64,000 nucleotides of DNA from Tetracentron sinense (Eukaryota; Streptophyta; Magnoliopsida; Trochodendrales; Trochodendraceae), in NCBI GenBank assembly GCA_015143295.1, contig CM026551.1, positions 48,348,034-48,412,033 on the forward strand. Reading direction: 5' to 3'. This document shows positions 25,101-37,100 of the stretch, piece after piece. The notes below the pieces were generated by a model. The model had not been told where the DNA came from and ran no database searches. It saw only the letters and a program-made list of their open reading frames with translations. A program made the position numbers and the translations under genes. Numbering within the stretch: the first letter of the stretch is position 1; each line of letters begins with the position of its first letter.

Positions 25101-28100
25101 AAGGAAGTAATCAAAATTGAATCGACTCTTGACATTTTCTTTTGTTATATATTTTAGATATGTAAAAGAATCCGCAATTTGCTGGAGCTTTGTAGATCAT
25201 TTTTTTTATAAGTAATTTCTTGTTTATCCTTGATTAGATATGTAATTCAGATAACTGCATGAAGCAATATATAAACAACATAGTCTCTACATGATAAGTC
25301 ATTAAACCCTATTCAATATACTTCTGTTAGTTCGAGTTGTCTTCTTAAATCAATAGATTGCATTAGGTTTATTAGCTTCTCGATACTATTGATCATTTAA
25401 GGCTCATGGTGGTGAATTCAGTCACTTGATTACCTGGTATGGTACATTTATCTGGTTACGTTTTTCTTATTATATCTTTTATGAGAACTTTGGATGTCAA
25501 TTACGCCATCGTCATCATCATCATCATCAATGCCTTACCTCAACTACTTGGGGTTGCCACTGGATGCCAATTACGTAAGATGTGTAAATCCTTTTTGAGT
25601 AGTTATGAAAGTAGACCTCTTTTCGTTTTTTTTTTTTTGGAAACCAATGTATTATATATTTGTCAACGTGAGAGATGTTGGATAGATAAAAGGTCCATTT
25701 GCTATAAAGCCCCTACAGTAATTAGTAAGGTGAACCTGTCTACCATACTCTGCCTTAGGACTTGATCGAAGAAATTGAAAGAATTTGAAAGGAGTAGGCT
25801 ACTATTGTTGGTAATATGTGGAATTTCTTGGAAGTCAGTTCTGTATGGAAATAAAACTTTTCAGCATTGACAACTGGTGATATGGCTCTAATGGTTATTG
25901 GGTTTAACGTAAGGTGATTAAGGAGTTGCAGTGGATATGTGGAATCAGCAAAAGTAAGCTTCACAATACATATAGAGGCTTGTAAAGGGTGAAACTCCCG
26001 CTTTCTGGATTTTAATTGGGTTTTAGCTGGATTGTACTTTAGTTTTACGTTTTTACTCTTTTCAGGTATATGTTGCCTTTAGGATAATGCCTGCCTTTTA
26101 GACTTATAAGGTTAGGCAGGTTTAAATACTTCATTCTATTTACATTACAGCTGCATGATGAAGTCGAATTGGGGATGTTCACGTGGAAGTTCTGCACATA
26201 TAAGAGCAAATTCATGGTTGTGAAGTTCATGTTTGGCAGGACCATTTAACGGGTAGAAGAAATAAAATGTTTGCCAAATCAAGAATGATTGAACTACCAA
26301 GTCAGATACAATATTTTTTTTTGTTTCTGATTAATCCCTAGCTTTGGCATGCAATGGACATTTTGGTTTTAAATTGGGGTAGTAGGCAATGAACGTGAGA
26401 TTTCACACTATAGATTCCATGACATGCGACTTAGGAGAAACAGTATTGCCTCACATAATTTTTAATGCTTTTGTTGATTATAATAATTAGTGGACATTCA
26501 TAGGTGAGATTGTGTTGGTTAATCTCTATTCCTTTGGTTTTGTTATTCATGCTCATATTAATCTGCAGAGTACTGTTGGGTTAATAAAACATGTTATATG
26601 GACTTAGTTCTATATTTGAATTGGTGTGCCCAAATGCAATGCAAATATATATTTTTAAGTGTGAGGTTCTTTAGGGCTTTGATGCTGGAATTTGCTGGCT
26701 TCAAAGTACTAGTTGTTGCGTGCTAGCCTTTTTCTACGGGCTGCTAGTTGTAGTGCACGCAAAAAATGAATCAGTTGTGCGTTGGGAGGAGTTGCCTGAA
26801 CCCATTGTAATGAGGGAATATTGAAGGCAAGAACTTCATCGTTAAACAATTTTCTTCTTTAGGAACTTCTTGGAGTAGTATTTTCTTCTCTGTAATTGCA
26901 GTTAGATTTTCTCTTTGATATTTGCATGCATGGATGTGATGTAGTTATTAATTCTCTTTTACATGTTCTTTGTATACAGATCACTGGGAGCATAGATGAT
27001 GCTAGAGAAGTCTTAATCAAGGGTATTCAACATGTTCCTCACTGCAAACTACTTTTGGAGGTATTGTATCCTTTTTTTTTGATCAGCAAATAAGAGGTTT
27101 CTATCACTTGAGATTGACCATTAGAGATCTTGTCATCAAACACGCACTGGTTTCTCTTCCTTCAAATTGACAATCCTACCACCTCAGGAAGTAGGAACCA
27201 TACAACCGATAATGGAGCGTCTAACTTTATAAAAAACCAATAGGATAAAAGTCTTGGAAGGAATAAGAGAAGGTCTAAGTGATCCCCGGGCTTGAGAGGA
27301 AAGAACTCTAAATACCAGAAATAAAGGGACAACGTAGAAGCAGGCGATCCACAGATACATTGTTCTCGAGGTACAAATAACAACGATTCGTCAACCTCCA
27401 CCTTCTATTTTGCAGATGATTGCAAATAAGGATTTTATACAAAGATGCCGACTATAGAAAGAAAAGGCATTTGACGAAAAACCCAAGTTCCATACAGACC
27501 GATATGGAAAGGGTAGACTAGGACTCGCACACAATTCCTGTACAAAAGATCTCATTGAAAACCGACCATTCTTATCCCTGGACTACAAATGAACATCCTT
27601 ACAAGAAGAGATGAGGCTAACAGTCTGCAGACGGTTAAGATATTGAAGAAAGGCCATTGATCTCCTAGCCTTAAGGTTGCATCTCAATCTAGGAAGCCAC
27701 ACAGTGCTTTGACCAACCACTCTAGGCAGGATGTAACATAGGATTTTTTGTTTAAGGTTATGGAAAAAAAATTCCTAAAGTCCTTGAGGATAGACTTCCC
27801 ACACCATAGGCCCTCCCAAAAGTGCACATCTAACCCATTCCCCACTTTGAATCTAGTATGTTTTGAAAATTCTGCCTGCTTGTTCATGATAGCCCTCACA
27901 AACCTAAACCATAAAGTGCCCTGACTATTTTTGGATTTCCATATGGATTTCTCCCCAAGCCTGGATGCTATGACTCTCCTTCGTAAAGCGCCACAACTAT
28001 TTGTCGAGTAGAGTCTTATCGACCATTATTAAGGGTTCACGTTTAGCTCCCCTCTCAATTGGGCGGCAGACTTGATGCCAATTGACCAGATGCCATTTTT

Positions 28101-31100
28101 GGGATTTAGTTATATCGTTCCATAGAAATTCACGTTGAATACACTCAAGCTTGTACACTATGGACACTAGAATGGTGATGAGCGATATGAAGTAAATGGG
28201 AAGACTGTTGAGAGTATTTTTAAGAAGAGTTAGTTTACCCCCTTTTGAAAGATAGAAGGATTTCTATCATGACAGTCGCTTAGAAACTTGATCCATCACT
28301 AGGGTCCTTGGCCTTGCCGACTCCGTATTATAGCTAGAGCCTAGAGGCAGGCCCAAGTAGGATGTAGGCAAGGACTGTTGTGTAACCCAAGCAGGCATCT
28401 AAATGCGGCATATTTGGGTCCTCTCATACACCAAAAAGTCCTCTTATAAAAATTAGTCTTTAGACCCGACACCACTTCGAAGCACCTAAATAGACAATGA
28501 AGGTGAACAAGTTGTCAACTAGAGGCCTCATAGAGAATCATCATGTCATCTGTAAACTGCGGCGTATTTGGGAGCTCTCATACTCCAAAAAGGTCTCTTA
28601 TAAAAATTATTCTTTACACCCGACAATCCTTCGAAGCACCTATTAGACAACGAAGGTGAACCAATTGTCAACTAGAGGCCTCGTAGAGAATCATTGTGTC
28701 ATTCGTAGACTGAAGGTGGGTGATAGAAAGAGGTCCTTCCTCCCAACCGTGAATCCCTTAAGGACATACTCAATTGACCTACTAATCATCCTATTCAGAA
28801 ATTCTATGACCATGATAAACAAAGAGAGGGAGAGCAGATCGCCTTGGCAAAGACCACAAGAACTACGAAAGTAACCAACTGGGCATCCATTGATGAGAAT
28901 AGAGATGATGTGGACGATTCACATTCTCACTCACATTCGCCACTTGATGCCCAAACCCATCCTACCCATAACCTATTCAAGGAAATCCAATTTAACTTGA
29001 TCATAGGCTTTCTCCATATTGATTTTTCATAGGTTACCTGGAGATCTCCCCCGAATCTTGTCATCTACGCACTCGTTGATAACATAAATGTCATCTAAGA
29101 CATGTCTACTACCAACAAAGGCTCCCTGGGATGATGAGATAATGGAGCCCAAAACTAGCTTAAGTCTAGATGCCAGAACCTTCACTGGAATTATGTACAC
29201 GCTCCTTCCTAATCTTATGGGCCGATTTTTTTTTTTAATTCAATGTCCCTTTCTACTTTAGGAACAAAGACAATGAAGTACCATTCAAAACACATTCCAA
29301 ACTTCCATCCTTATGGAACTCATTGGCCACTCTGATGAAATCATGGCCAATAATATTCCAACAGCTTTTGAAAAACTCAATGGAGAAATCATCTGGACCT
29401 AGTGCCTTATTTCCTTCTATATATTTGATCACACCTAGAATTTCCTCTTCATTGAATTGCCTCTTTAAACTCTCTCTCTCTGCTCATCCATCATCATGTT
29501 AAAGTGGTGTCCATCCAGCTTCGATATGTAGGTCTAATCTTCTTTATAGATCTTTTCATAAAAGGAATGGCTGCACTTCTACATAGAGCTTTTCATAAAA
29601 GGAGATCACCTCTCTACTATCCTCCTCAGTCTCCTTCTATTCATCACCAATTTTACTTTAGAGATTAAGTTGACCCTTCTACGAGAATTAGTGACCTTGT
29701 GAAAGAAGCAGTTATTGCAATCACCCTCCTTCAGCCAGTGACAGCCACTTGACTTTGGACTTCTGCTTCCAATTAATTTCTTCCAATCTCGGCGAGTGTT
29801 ACCCTAAAAGTTGGATCATGTGAATCGGGAACCCCTCAGAGGGCTCTAAGTGAAACCGTGGCAAAAAATGAATTCCTTGAAGACCCTCCTATTGCTAGAG
29901 TAGGATTCGCCTTCACTCTTGTTCCATTTAAAAAGATCATTGCCACTGAAATTGATAGTACATTAGCAATAATAAAAAAATCACAATATATTCTTGCCAA
30001 AATGCTTTTCTTGTGTTTAATTGACAATTAAGCTACAATGAGTTCTTTAAAATAATCAAGTGGTAAAGCATATATGTGGAGCATGCTGTCAGATCATGCA
30101 TGAGGTTGGGGACAATCTAGCCATAGTTATCCAGAGTTGGTCAGATTTTCTTTCAGCAATTTGGATCTCGGTATATTTGAGTTTAATATTTGAATCATAA
30201 TTCCATATCTAATATATAATAAACATCATACTTGAAATGTCGGTTTTATTACACATTTTATAAGTCCTTTGAAAAATTGTTGATTGTTAGTTACTTCTGC
30301 AGGGATTAATGAACTTTGAGATGATGCATGGAGGACCGCAACAGATGATTGTAGTAGACTCTATTGTAGCTAATGCAATATCTCCAAGACCAGATGTATC
30401 TCAAGGCTTAAGCCGTACAGATCGTGAGGAAATATCAAGCTTATATTTAGAGGTCAAATTTCTCTTTTCGTTTTGTTTATTTTTTGTTTTAGATAGGCAA
30501 GTGTGATGGTTAGTGAGTTAGCATATAAGGACAGGTTTTGAACCCACTTTGTGGTTTTAACTCCCAACAAGTTTATGACTTAGCACTTCTAATATGTTTA
30601 CGACTATTGGGTTGAGGGAAAACAACTTAAATGGGAAACTATGTCCCTTATATTTGTGTGTGTGTGTGAGAGAGAGAGAGAGAAGAAAAAAAGATAATGA
30701 ATTTAAGCTAATTTGAAGGAAAAAAAACATAAATAGATTCGAAAACACAAGAACATACCTTTTGCGGGGGAAACAGTCATCCTCATTTCTTTAACAGATT
30801 GATCTGCAACTCCATATTCATTCCCCCCAAACACATCTGAAACAGGAGAAGCACTCGAACTCCAAACAAACATATGGTGATCCTTCGTCCCTTCTTCAGA
30901 TTTCTGCTGCACTTGGCCGCCATTAGGCCTTTTCGCAGTTGCAGTAGTTGGTAGAAACAGTTTTCGACCCAGTTGGCGAAAACATGTCCAGATACTGTTT
31001 ATGTTCTCTTGAATGTGCTAATTTATGTTCTTATCTATTCTAGTCTTTCCACTCATCTATCTCAACATCCTCATCTAAGCTACACTAGTTCTTTGAACAT

Positions 31101-34077
31101 GTTTCTTGGCGGTCCAATATATTACTCAATAACTATCTATAAAATTCTCTTGCGAGTTTGTCTAGAATGCGTCTGTCACATAGCACTCTAGATTCTAGAA
31201 GAACATCTTCATTTTAGTCATCCAAATGCAATTCTTAATTTTCTTTTTCGTAAAGGGAATAATCCTTATTTATTTATTTATTTATTTGTATAAGTGATTT
31301 GTGTTGGCTGTAATGTTCATGAGATTGTATATAAAATATTTGCATGGCATAATTATTCAATATGCATGTCATCGTTCATGCTGGATTGCCATCCGATTAA
31401 ACAAACATACTTATTAATGATGAATGAGATGTTAGGGACACCCTACAAACCAAGTTGCAGGGAAGCTATGTACAAGGTGGGAATGGGAAGTTTGCTTCTC
31501 AGGAAGCATGTTTCCTAGACTGCTTATGTATGTGTGAAGTGGGGGTAAATGTAGACTCTAAGCAAGTATCATCGGTTTGGAACCTAAGACATTTACTTTT
31601 CTACAAAAATCTCATGTAAGATAAAATCAAATATGTAGCTACCCATAATAACATAATGGGAATGAGGAGCCTATATTTCATTTCTTGCTTCCCCTTTCCT
31701 AAGTTTTTTTTAAGTCTCGCTTTCGCTTTGCTTCTCGCTTTCGCTTTGCTTCTTGCTCTGGTAACTATGCTACAAACACTTTGGCACATGCTTATCCATG
31801 GTAGTGTTTTAGAAGGCGAAGGTGTGAGGTGAGGTGTTTGGACCTCCAGAGGAATGAGGCTTAAGCCTCAAGCTCCCTCATCTTGTAACTAAATATAAAT
31901 ATATATATATATATATATCAAAGAGGTGCTAAATAAACTATTCAACTATCATATAAAAAGAAATGCAAGTCTAAGAGAGGCAAGCAAAAATTGAATCTAA
32001 ATTTATATTTATGTTCATATACATTGAAAAATACATGATGTTCAATAATCAATTTATGTACCGGATTTGGATTCCAACAAACAGTTGCAAAAAAGACTCA
32101 AAGAGGGAAAAAAGAGAAGGAAAAATTCTAAAATCTTAAGTTTTGTGGCTTAAACCCATTTTTTGGTTAATGCATGAAGCGTATGCCTCAGGCATAAAGC
32201 GAGCTACAAGCCATGGGGCATTCTCCTCGTGTGAGTCTCACACACTTTGAGGTGTAGGCCTCAGGGGATTTAAGCCAAAAGGTTAAGCCTTGAGGCGTTT
32301 TCCTTAAGCCCTGCCCCAAAGCGAGCTTCGTGGCGTAAGCCTCACACGTCTTTTTAAAACACTGATCCATGGAAAGTCAACTTTAGTTACAATGTCACCA
32401 TATGTTTGGTGGTAGATTACATGTGTAAATATTGTGCATTACTCTGCTCCTTTATTATTTACATGGGGAGGGGGATCGATTGTATAGGGTCATAGACAAC
32501 CTGCATTTCCTTTTTGACACATCTTTCCATGTATTCATGTTATAAATTATTTTCATCTGTGTTTACCTTTATCTGCTGCTTATAAATCTTTATTGACAGC
32601 AGTTTGTGGACCTTTGTGGGACCATCCACGACGTAAGGAAGGCATGGAATCGTCACATAAAACTGTTTCCACATTTAATTAGGTGTTCCTCTTCATATAA
32701 GCAGCCAGCTACAGGGAATCACACCTTGAAAAGGGCCATGGAAGGAAGACAGGATATGTTTGCCACTCGGCCTCAAAACTCTTCTGGAGATGGCAGCTCT
32801 CATGGTCTAATCCAGCATTTGATGCAAGAACAGAAACCATCACTGCCAGAAAATCCTGATATCCAGTCTGACCATGCTGTCACTGACCAGCCCCAATCGA
32901 AAGAAGCTAGTGATGGCACACAGGAGAAATTGCAGCAGTTAATTCCCAAACTTCCAGAAGAACAGTCTGGACAAGATGCATCCGAACCAAATGTGGATGC
33001 CCATGATTTAGTGCTTCAAGTTGCTAATGATCTTGCAGCTGTAAATGCCTTGCGACAATTCTCTGGAGAAAATAACATCCAGAAAGAGCCAGACCATGAG
33101 TCTGAAGATTATTCGACGCCACCTTCACTGGAGAGCCTTTCCTTAAATCCTCGGGACGATGAGCCCCAGAATTCATTCCCCACCACATCTCATAATTATG
33201 AAGCTTCTCTAGCATCCTCTAGGTCAAATAGAAGCATACCAGAGATTGGTTGTGGTACGAATGGAATCTCTTCCATATCAAGTCTGATTAGCAAGCAGTC
33301 TGTCAATTCTGCCCAAGTTCAAGTTGAAACGGGTAATGGCTCGTTATGTTCGGAAAGTGATCCAAGTTCTCTACAGGCACAGGCATATTCACACCCACTG
33401 GCGCCTACAAATAGTGCAAATGACAGTAATGTGGTCAATGCAGGAAACTGGCATCAGATGAGTTATAGTGGACATGCTTCTGGAGATGCTAGTTATGGGG
33501 TTCATCAGTACCCACAAGCCCAACATCCTCAACAGTGGCAGGTTTCTCCACAGCCACAATACCAACCAGCTGAAATGCACTCTCCAATGCTTACAAATCA
33601 AGTTTATCCTAGTCAGCCCCTGTCTTGGCAAAACCCACAGGTTCAACAAGGCAGTCAAGCACAAAGCCACTCTCAGGTGGCTGCTGCTCAGGTAAACCTA
33701 ACAGGTACTCACATCTGGCCAGGTTCAAATATGCAGCAGCAGAGCTTTGCATCTGTATCTCAGGCTCAACTGGCTGTCCAACCTGTTTCCTACCCTCAAG
33801 CACAGATTTATCCATATCCTATGCAAAGTAATGAGCAGTCTGGACATACGCTGAGTAGCCAAGCATACACCCCTTACATGTGGCACTATTATTATCAGCA
33901 ACAGATGCAGCAACACCAACTTCAGCAACAACACCATCAGCAGCAGCAACAACTACAGCACCATCAGCAGCAGCAACAGCATCAACAACACCATCAGCAG
34001 CAGCAACAGCAACAACTCCAGCTCCAGCAGCAGCAGCAACACCACCAACAGCAGCAGCAGCAACACCACCAACAGCA

Positions 34078-34123
<46 letters not shown>

Positions 34124-37100
34124 CAACAACAACAACAAGTCCATCAGCAGATTAGTCCATCACAAATTCAGACATGGAATAACTTCTACCAACAGGTGTG
34201 TTTTGTCTCTCCAAATACAGTTGTAAAATGTGATGATTTGGTTCTTGTTTTGAAAGATTTTGGGTGCCTCACAGGCAAAACACAATGGACTCAGTGTAGT
34301 AACTCGGAATTGGAACCAATTGTCTAGGGCCAAAATTTTGCCTTTGGCAGATTAATGTGGTGTCATTGGTTCCAGTGTAGTCAAGGCATCGCCTAGGCCT
34401 TTTTGGGCCTCAACTGCCTAGGCGCCCCTCTAGGCGGGCGAAAGTCACTGGACGCCGCCTAGGCATCTAGGCGCTAGGTGGTCCATACAGAATTTCTTCT
34501 AAAAACCTATTTTAAAACCCTCTTTTCAACCTTTGTTTGATTGCCCCCACACACATGTGAAGGAGTTTGCACATGCAAACTTTTTCTATTTTATCCAAAC
34601 CATTTGAAGGAAAGCCATTTGTGTCCCCTCCATTCTTCATCAACCATGGAGAGCATCATTCGTTCCTTATCAACAATGGAGCTCCTTCCTTGATCAAGAA
34701 GAGTCCCCAAAAATTTCATTACCTATCATTTCCGATTGAGATTTCCACAAGAGAGCTTCGTTCCGTTAAACTACTAACCATGACTGTGTGAGAATGCCAT
34801 TTAACGAATGAAAAACACCCATTTTTGGGTTTTTTTTTTTTTAAAATTAAAAATTTATTTATTTTTAAAATAAATTAGTTTAATCTAAAGAAAAAAGATT
34901 ATAATCATTGCATTTATGATTTTAAACCTTAAATCTCATGTTAAATGGTTTTACATGTGTTTTCTTTGTATTTTTGTAATGATTTACACTGGGCGGTCGA
35001 TACTCAACAAGTTGGGTCGATACTTCGTATTGATACTGGTTGTGTTCAAAGGTTGAAGACCATTTGTATCGATATGTATCAATATTATCAATACAGGTTA
35101 ATATGAGTATCGATATGGTTGATACATGTTAATATGAGTATTGATATGGGTCAATATGAGTATCAATGTGTAATAACTAGTATTGATCGGTATCGACCGA
35201 TATCGACCCTGTGCCCAAAAACTTCATTAAAACACAGAATTTTTTGCGGATTTTCATCTTTTAAAAGAAAAATTATGCTAAAAGTATCGACCGATATTGA
35301 CCCTGTGCCCAAAAAGTTCATTAAAATACAAATTTTTTGCGGATTTTCACTTTTTTTAAGAAAAATTATTCTAAAACATCCATTAAAAGAGAAAGGAGTG
35401 AGGAGCATTGTGAGATGTAAAGATGAGGGGAGTGGGAAGCTTCTCCAATCTCATTCGCACATACGTAAATCACTCTTTTCCCCTTCTTCTTCTTTCAAAA
35501 CAATTCTTTAAAGTGTTGGTTATAGTAGAGGGATGCTTCCGACTTTTCATAAATAAGGAATTATGAGAAAATAGTCATAAGGGCATTATGAGAAGGGTTT
35601 TTAAAAGGTGGGTATTTTGAGAACAAAGGCAAACTACAGGGGCAATCAGGGAAAACCCCCCTTTTAATTCTTATTCCTTTCCGTGGTTTCCCACCTTAAT
35701 GTCCTTACCCAAGGGGAGGTTCTCAGTGGGATCCTTTCTGTGTACCCTGCACCCAAATCCTTGCTATCATTTCCTCATCAGGCTGTGTGGTTCCTAGGGA
35801 TTCCATCCAAGGTATCTTTTTTCTTGTAGTTTGCGGTTTTGGATAAAATTTTGACAAGCAATCATCTCATGCACGGAGGTTGGTATTTAGTGAACAGATG
35901 TTACATGTGCCTTCTGACAGAGGAATCCGTGGATCACTTATTGCTTCATTGTCCGGTGGCGAGGGAGGTTTGGTCTTATTTCATTGTGCATCTAGACATT
36001 CCTTGGATATTTTCTGGCTCATTTCGGAGCTTTTTATTTTGTTGGTTGTCAGTGGTGTTCCCGTCGCCAGCAGGGAGAGTGTGACCTCTTCTCCCAGGGG
36101 TAGTGGTGTGGTCCCTATGGAAGGAGAGGAATAGTCGAGTATTTGAGGACTCCTCTTTGTTGATCATCCGCCTTCAGACTAGGGTGAGCCACCTAGTCGC
36201 TGCTTGAGGTTTAGTTGGTGGAGCTGAGGGGGACCCGTGGAGGAATACTTTTGACCTTTGATTGCTCGATCATATTATATGTTTTTATCTTTCTCTGGTT
36301 TGTGTTTACTTTTCTTTCCTCCCCTGGTTTACTATTCGTGAACCTGGGGATGTAGCTTCCTCCTCCTTTTATATATATTGCATCTTTTACTGATAAAAAA
36401 AGAACATATCAATCAATAATTGTGTTTGAACACTCTTGACTTGTTTGAGTAAGGTTGTTTTGTTAGTTATGCATTTCTCATACAACCATAGAAGTTATAA
36501 GAACTTTATGAAGTAGGAAAAATGAATTCCTACTAAATCATGCAAGGGAGTGGAATGAAAAATTATATGCTATTTTCTAACAACGAAATGTATTTAAACC
36601 GTTTTGCAAGTCTTAACAAATCATATAATTGGGTCATTTGGTTCTATATTGAAATGGTAGATCAAGCACTGAAGTGTTTCAGTTTTGAGCTGGCTATTGA
36701 CAGTAACAGGGTTGATTCCTGGTTTTATGAACTAGCCCTGATAAAAAATTTCCCAAATTTGCTTCTCGGCTTCATCTTGGCCCAGTCCGACAAAGTCAAC
36801 CAAGCCAATACTGAGACCTTTCACCTTCCCTACTAGTGCAATCTGATTTCAAACTCCTTTATTTTTTTTCCTCTCCCCTCCTCCTGCGTTGGGTTTATCG
36901 CTTTATGATTTCACTCATCTTCTCCTTAAAACAACAATTTTTTGAAAGATCACAGCAGTTTGTTGGATTGACCTGCTAAGTGCTAAGTATACGAAGCTTA
37001 ACTTTGGCCAGTCACCTGACTTATTCGGTCTCTACTCTCTACTTTGAGTTTTTGAACTATGCTCTGACACGATAAGTATTACTATATCTCTCTTGTAAGA

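Larger units (their letters stand above)
34196..35699. other. PRP39 last intron, left part
   Basis: Holds a GCCTAGGCG-rich half MITE (34377-34480), a GTATCGATA-rich stretch (34985-35215) and a 94-bp tandem repeat. No gene. Confidence 0.5.

Noticed and set aside
33880-34155. Ala/Thr-rich and Leu-rich open frames over the CAG repeat
   Set aside because: They are other-frame readings of the CAG/CAA tract, not separate genes.
32606-34327. Single 573-codon gene starting at 32606
   Set aside because: The reading has no ATG at its start and is the large PRP39 exon plus retained intron; upstream exons join it in frame.
36540-36836. 98-codon + frame in the last PRP39 intron
   Set aside because: No family motif, splice context or codon pattern; looks like chance.
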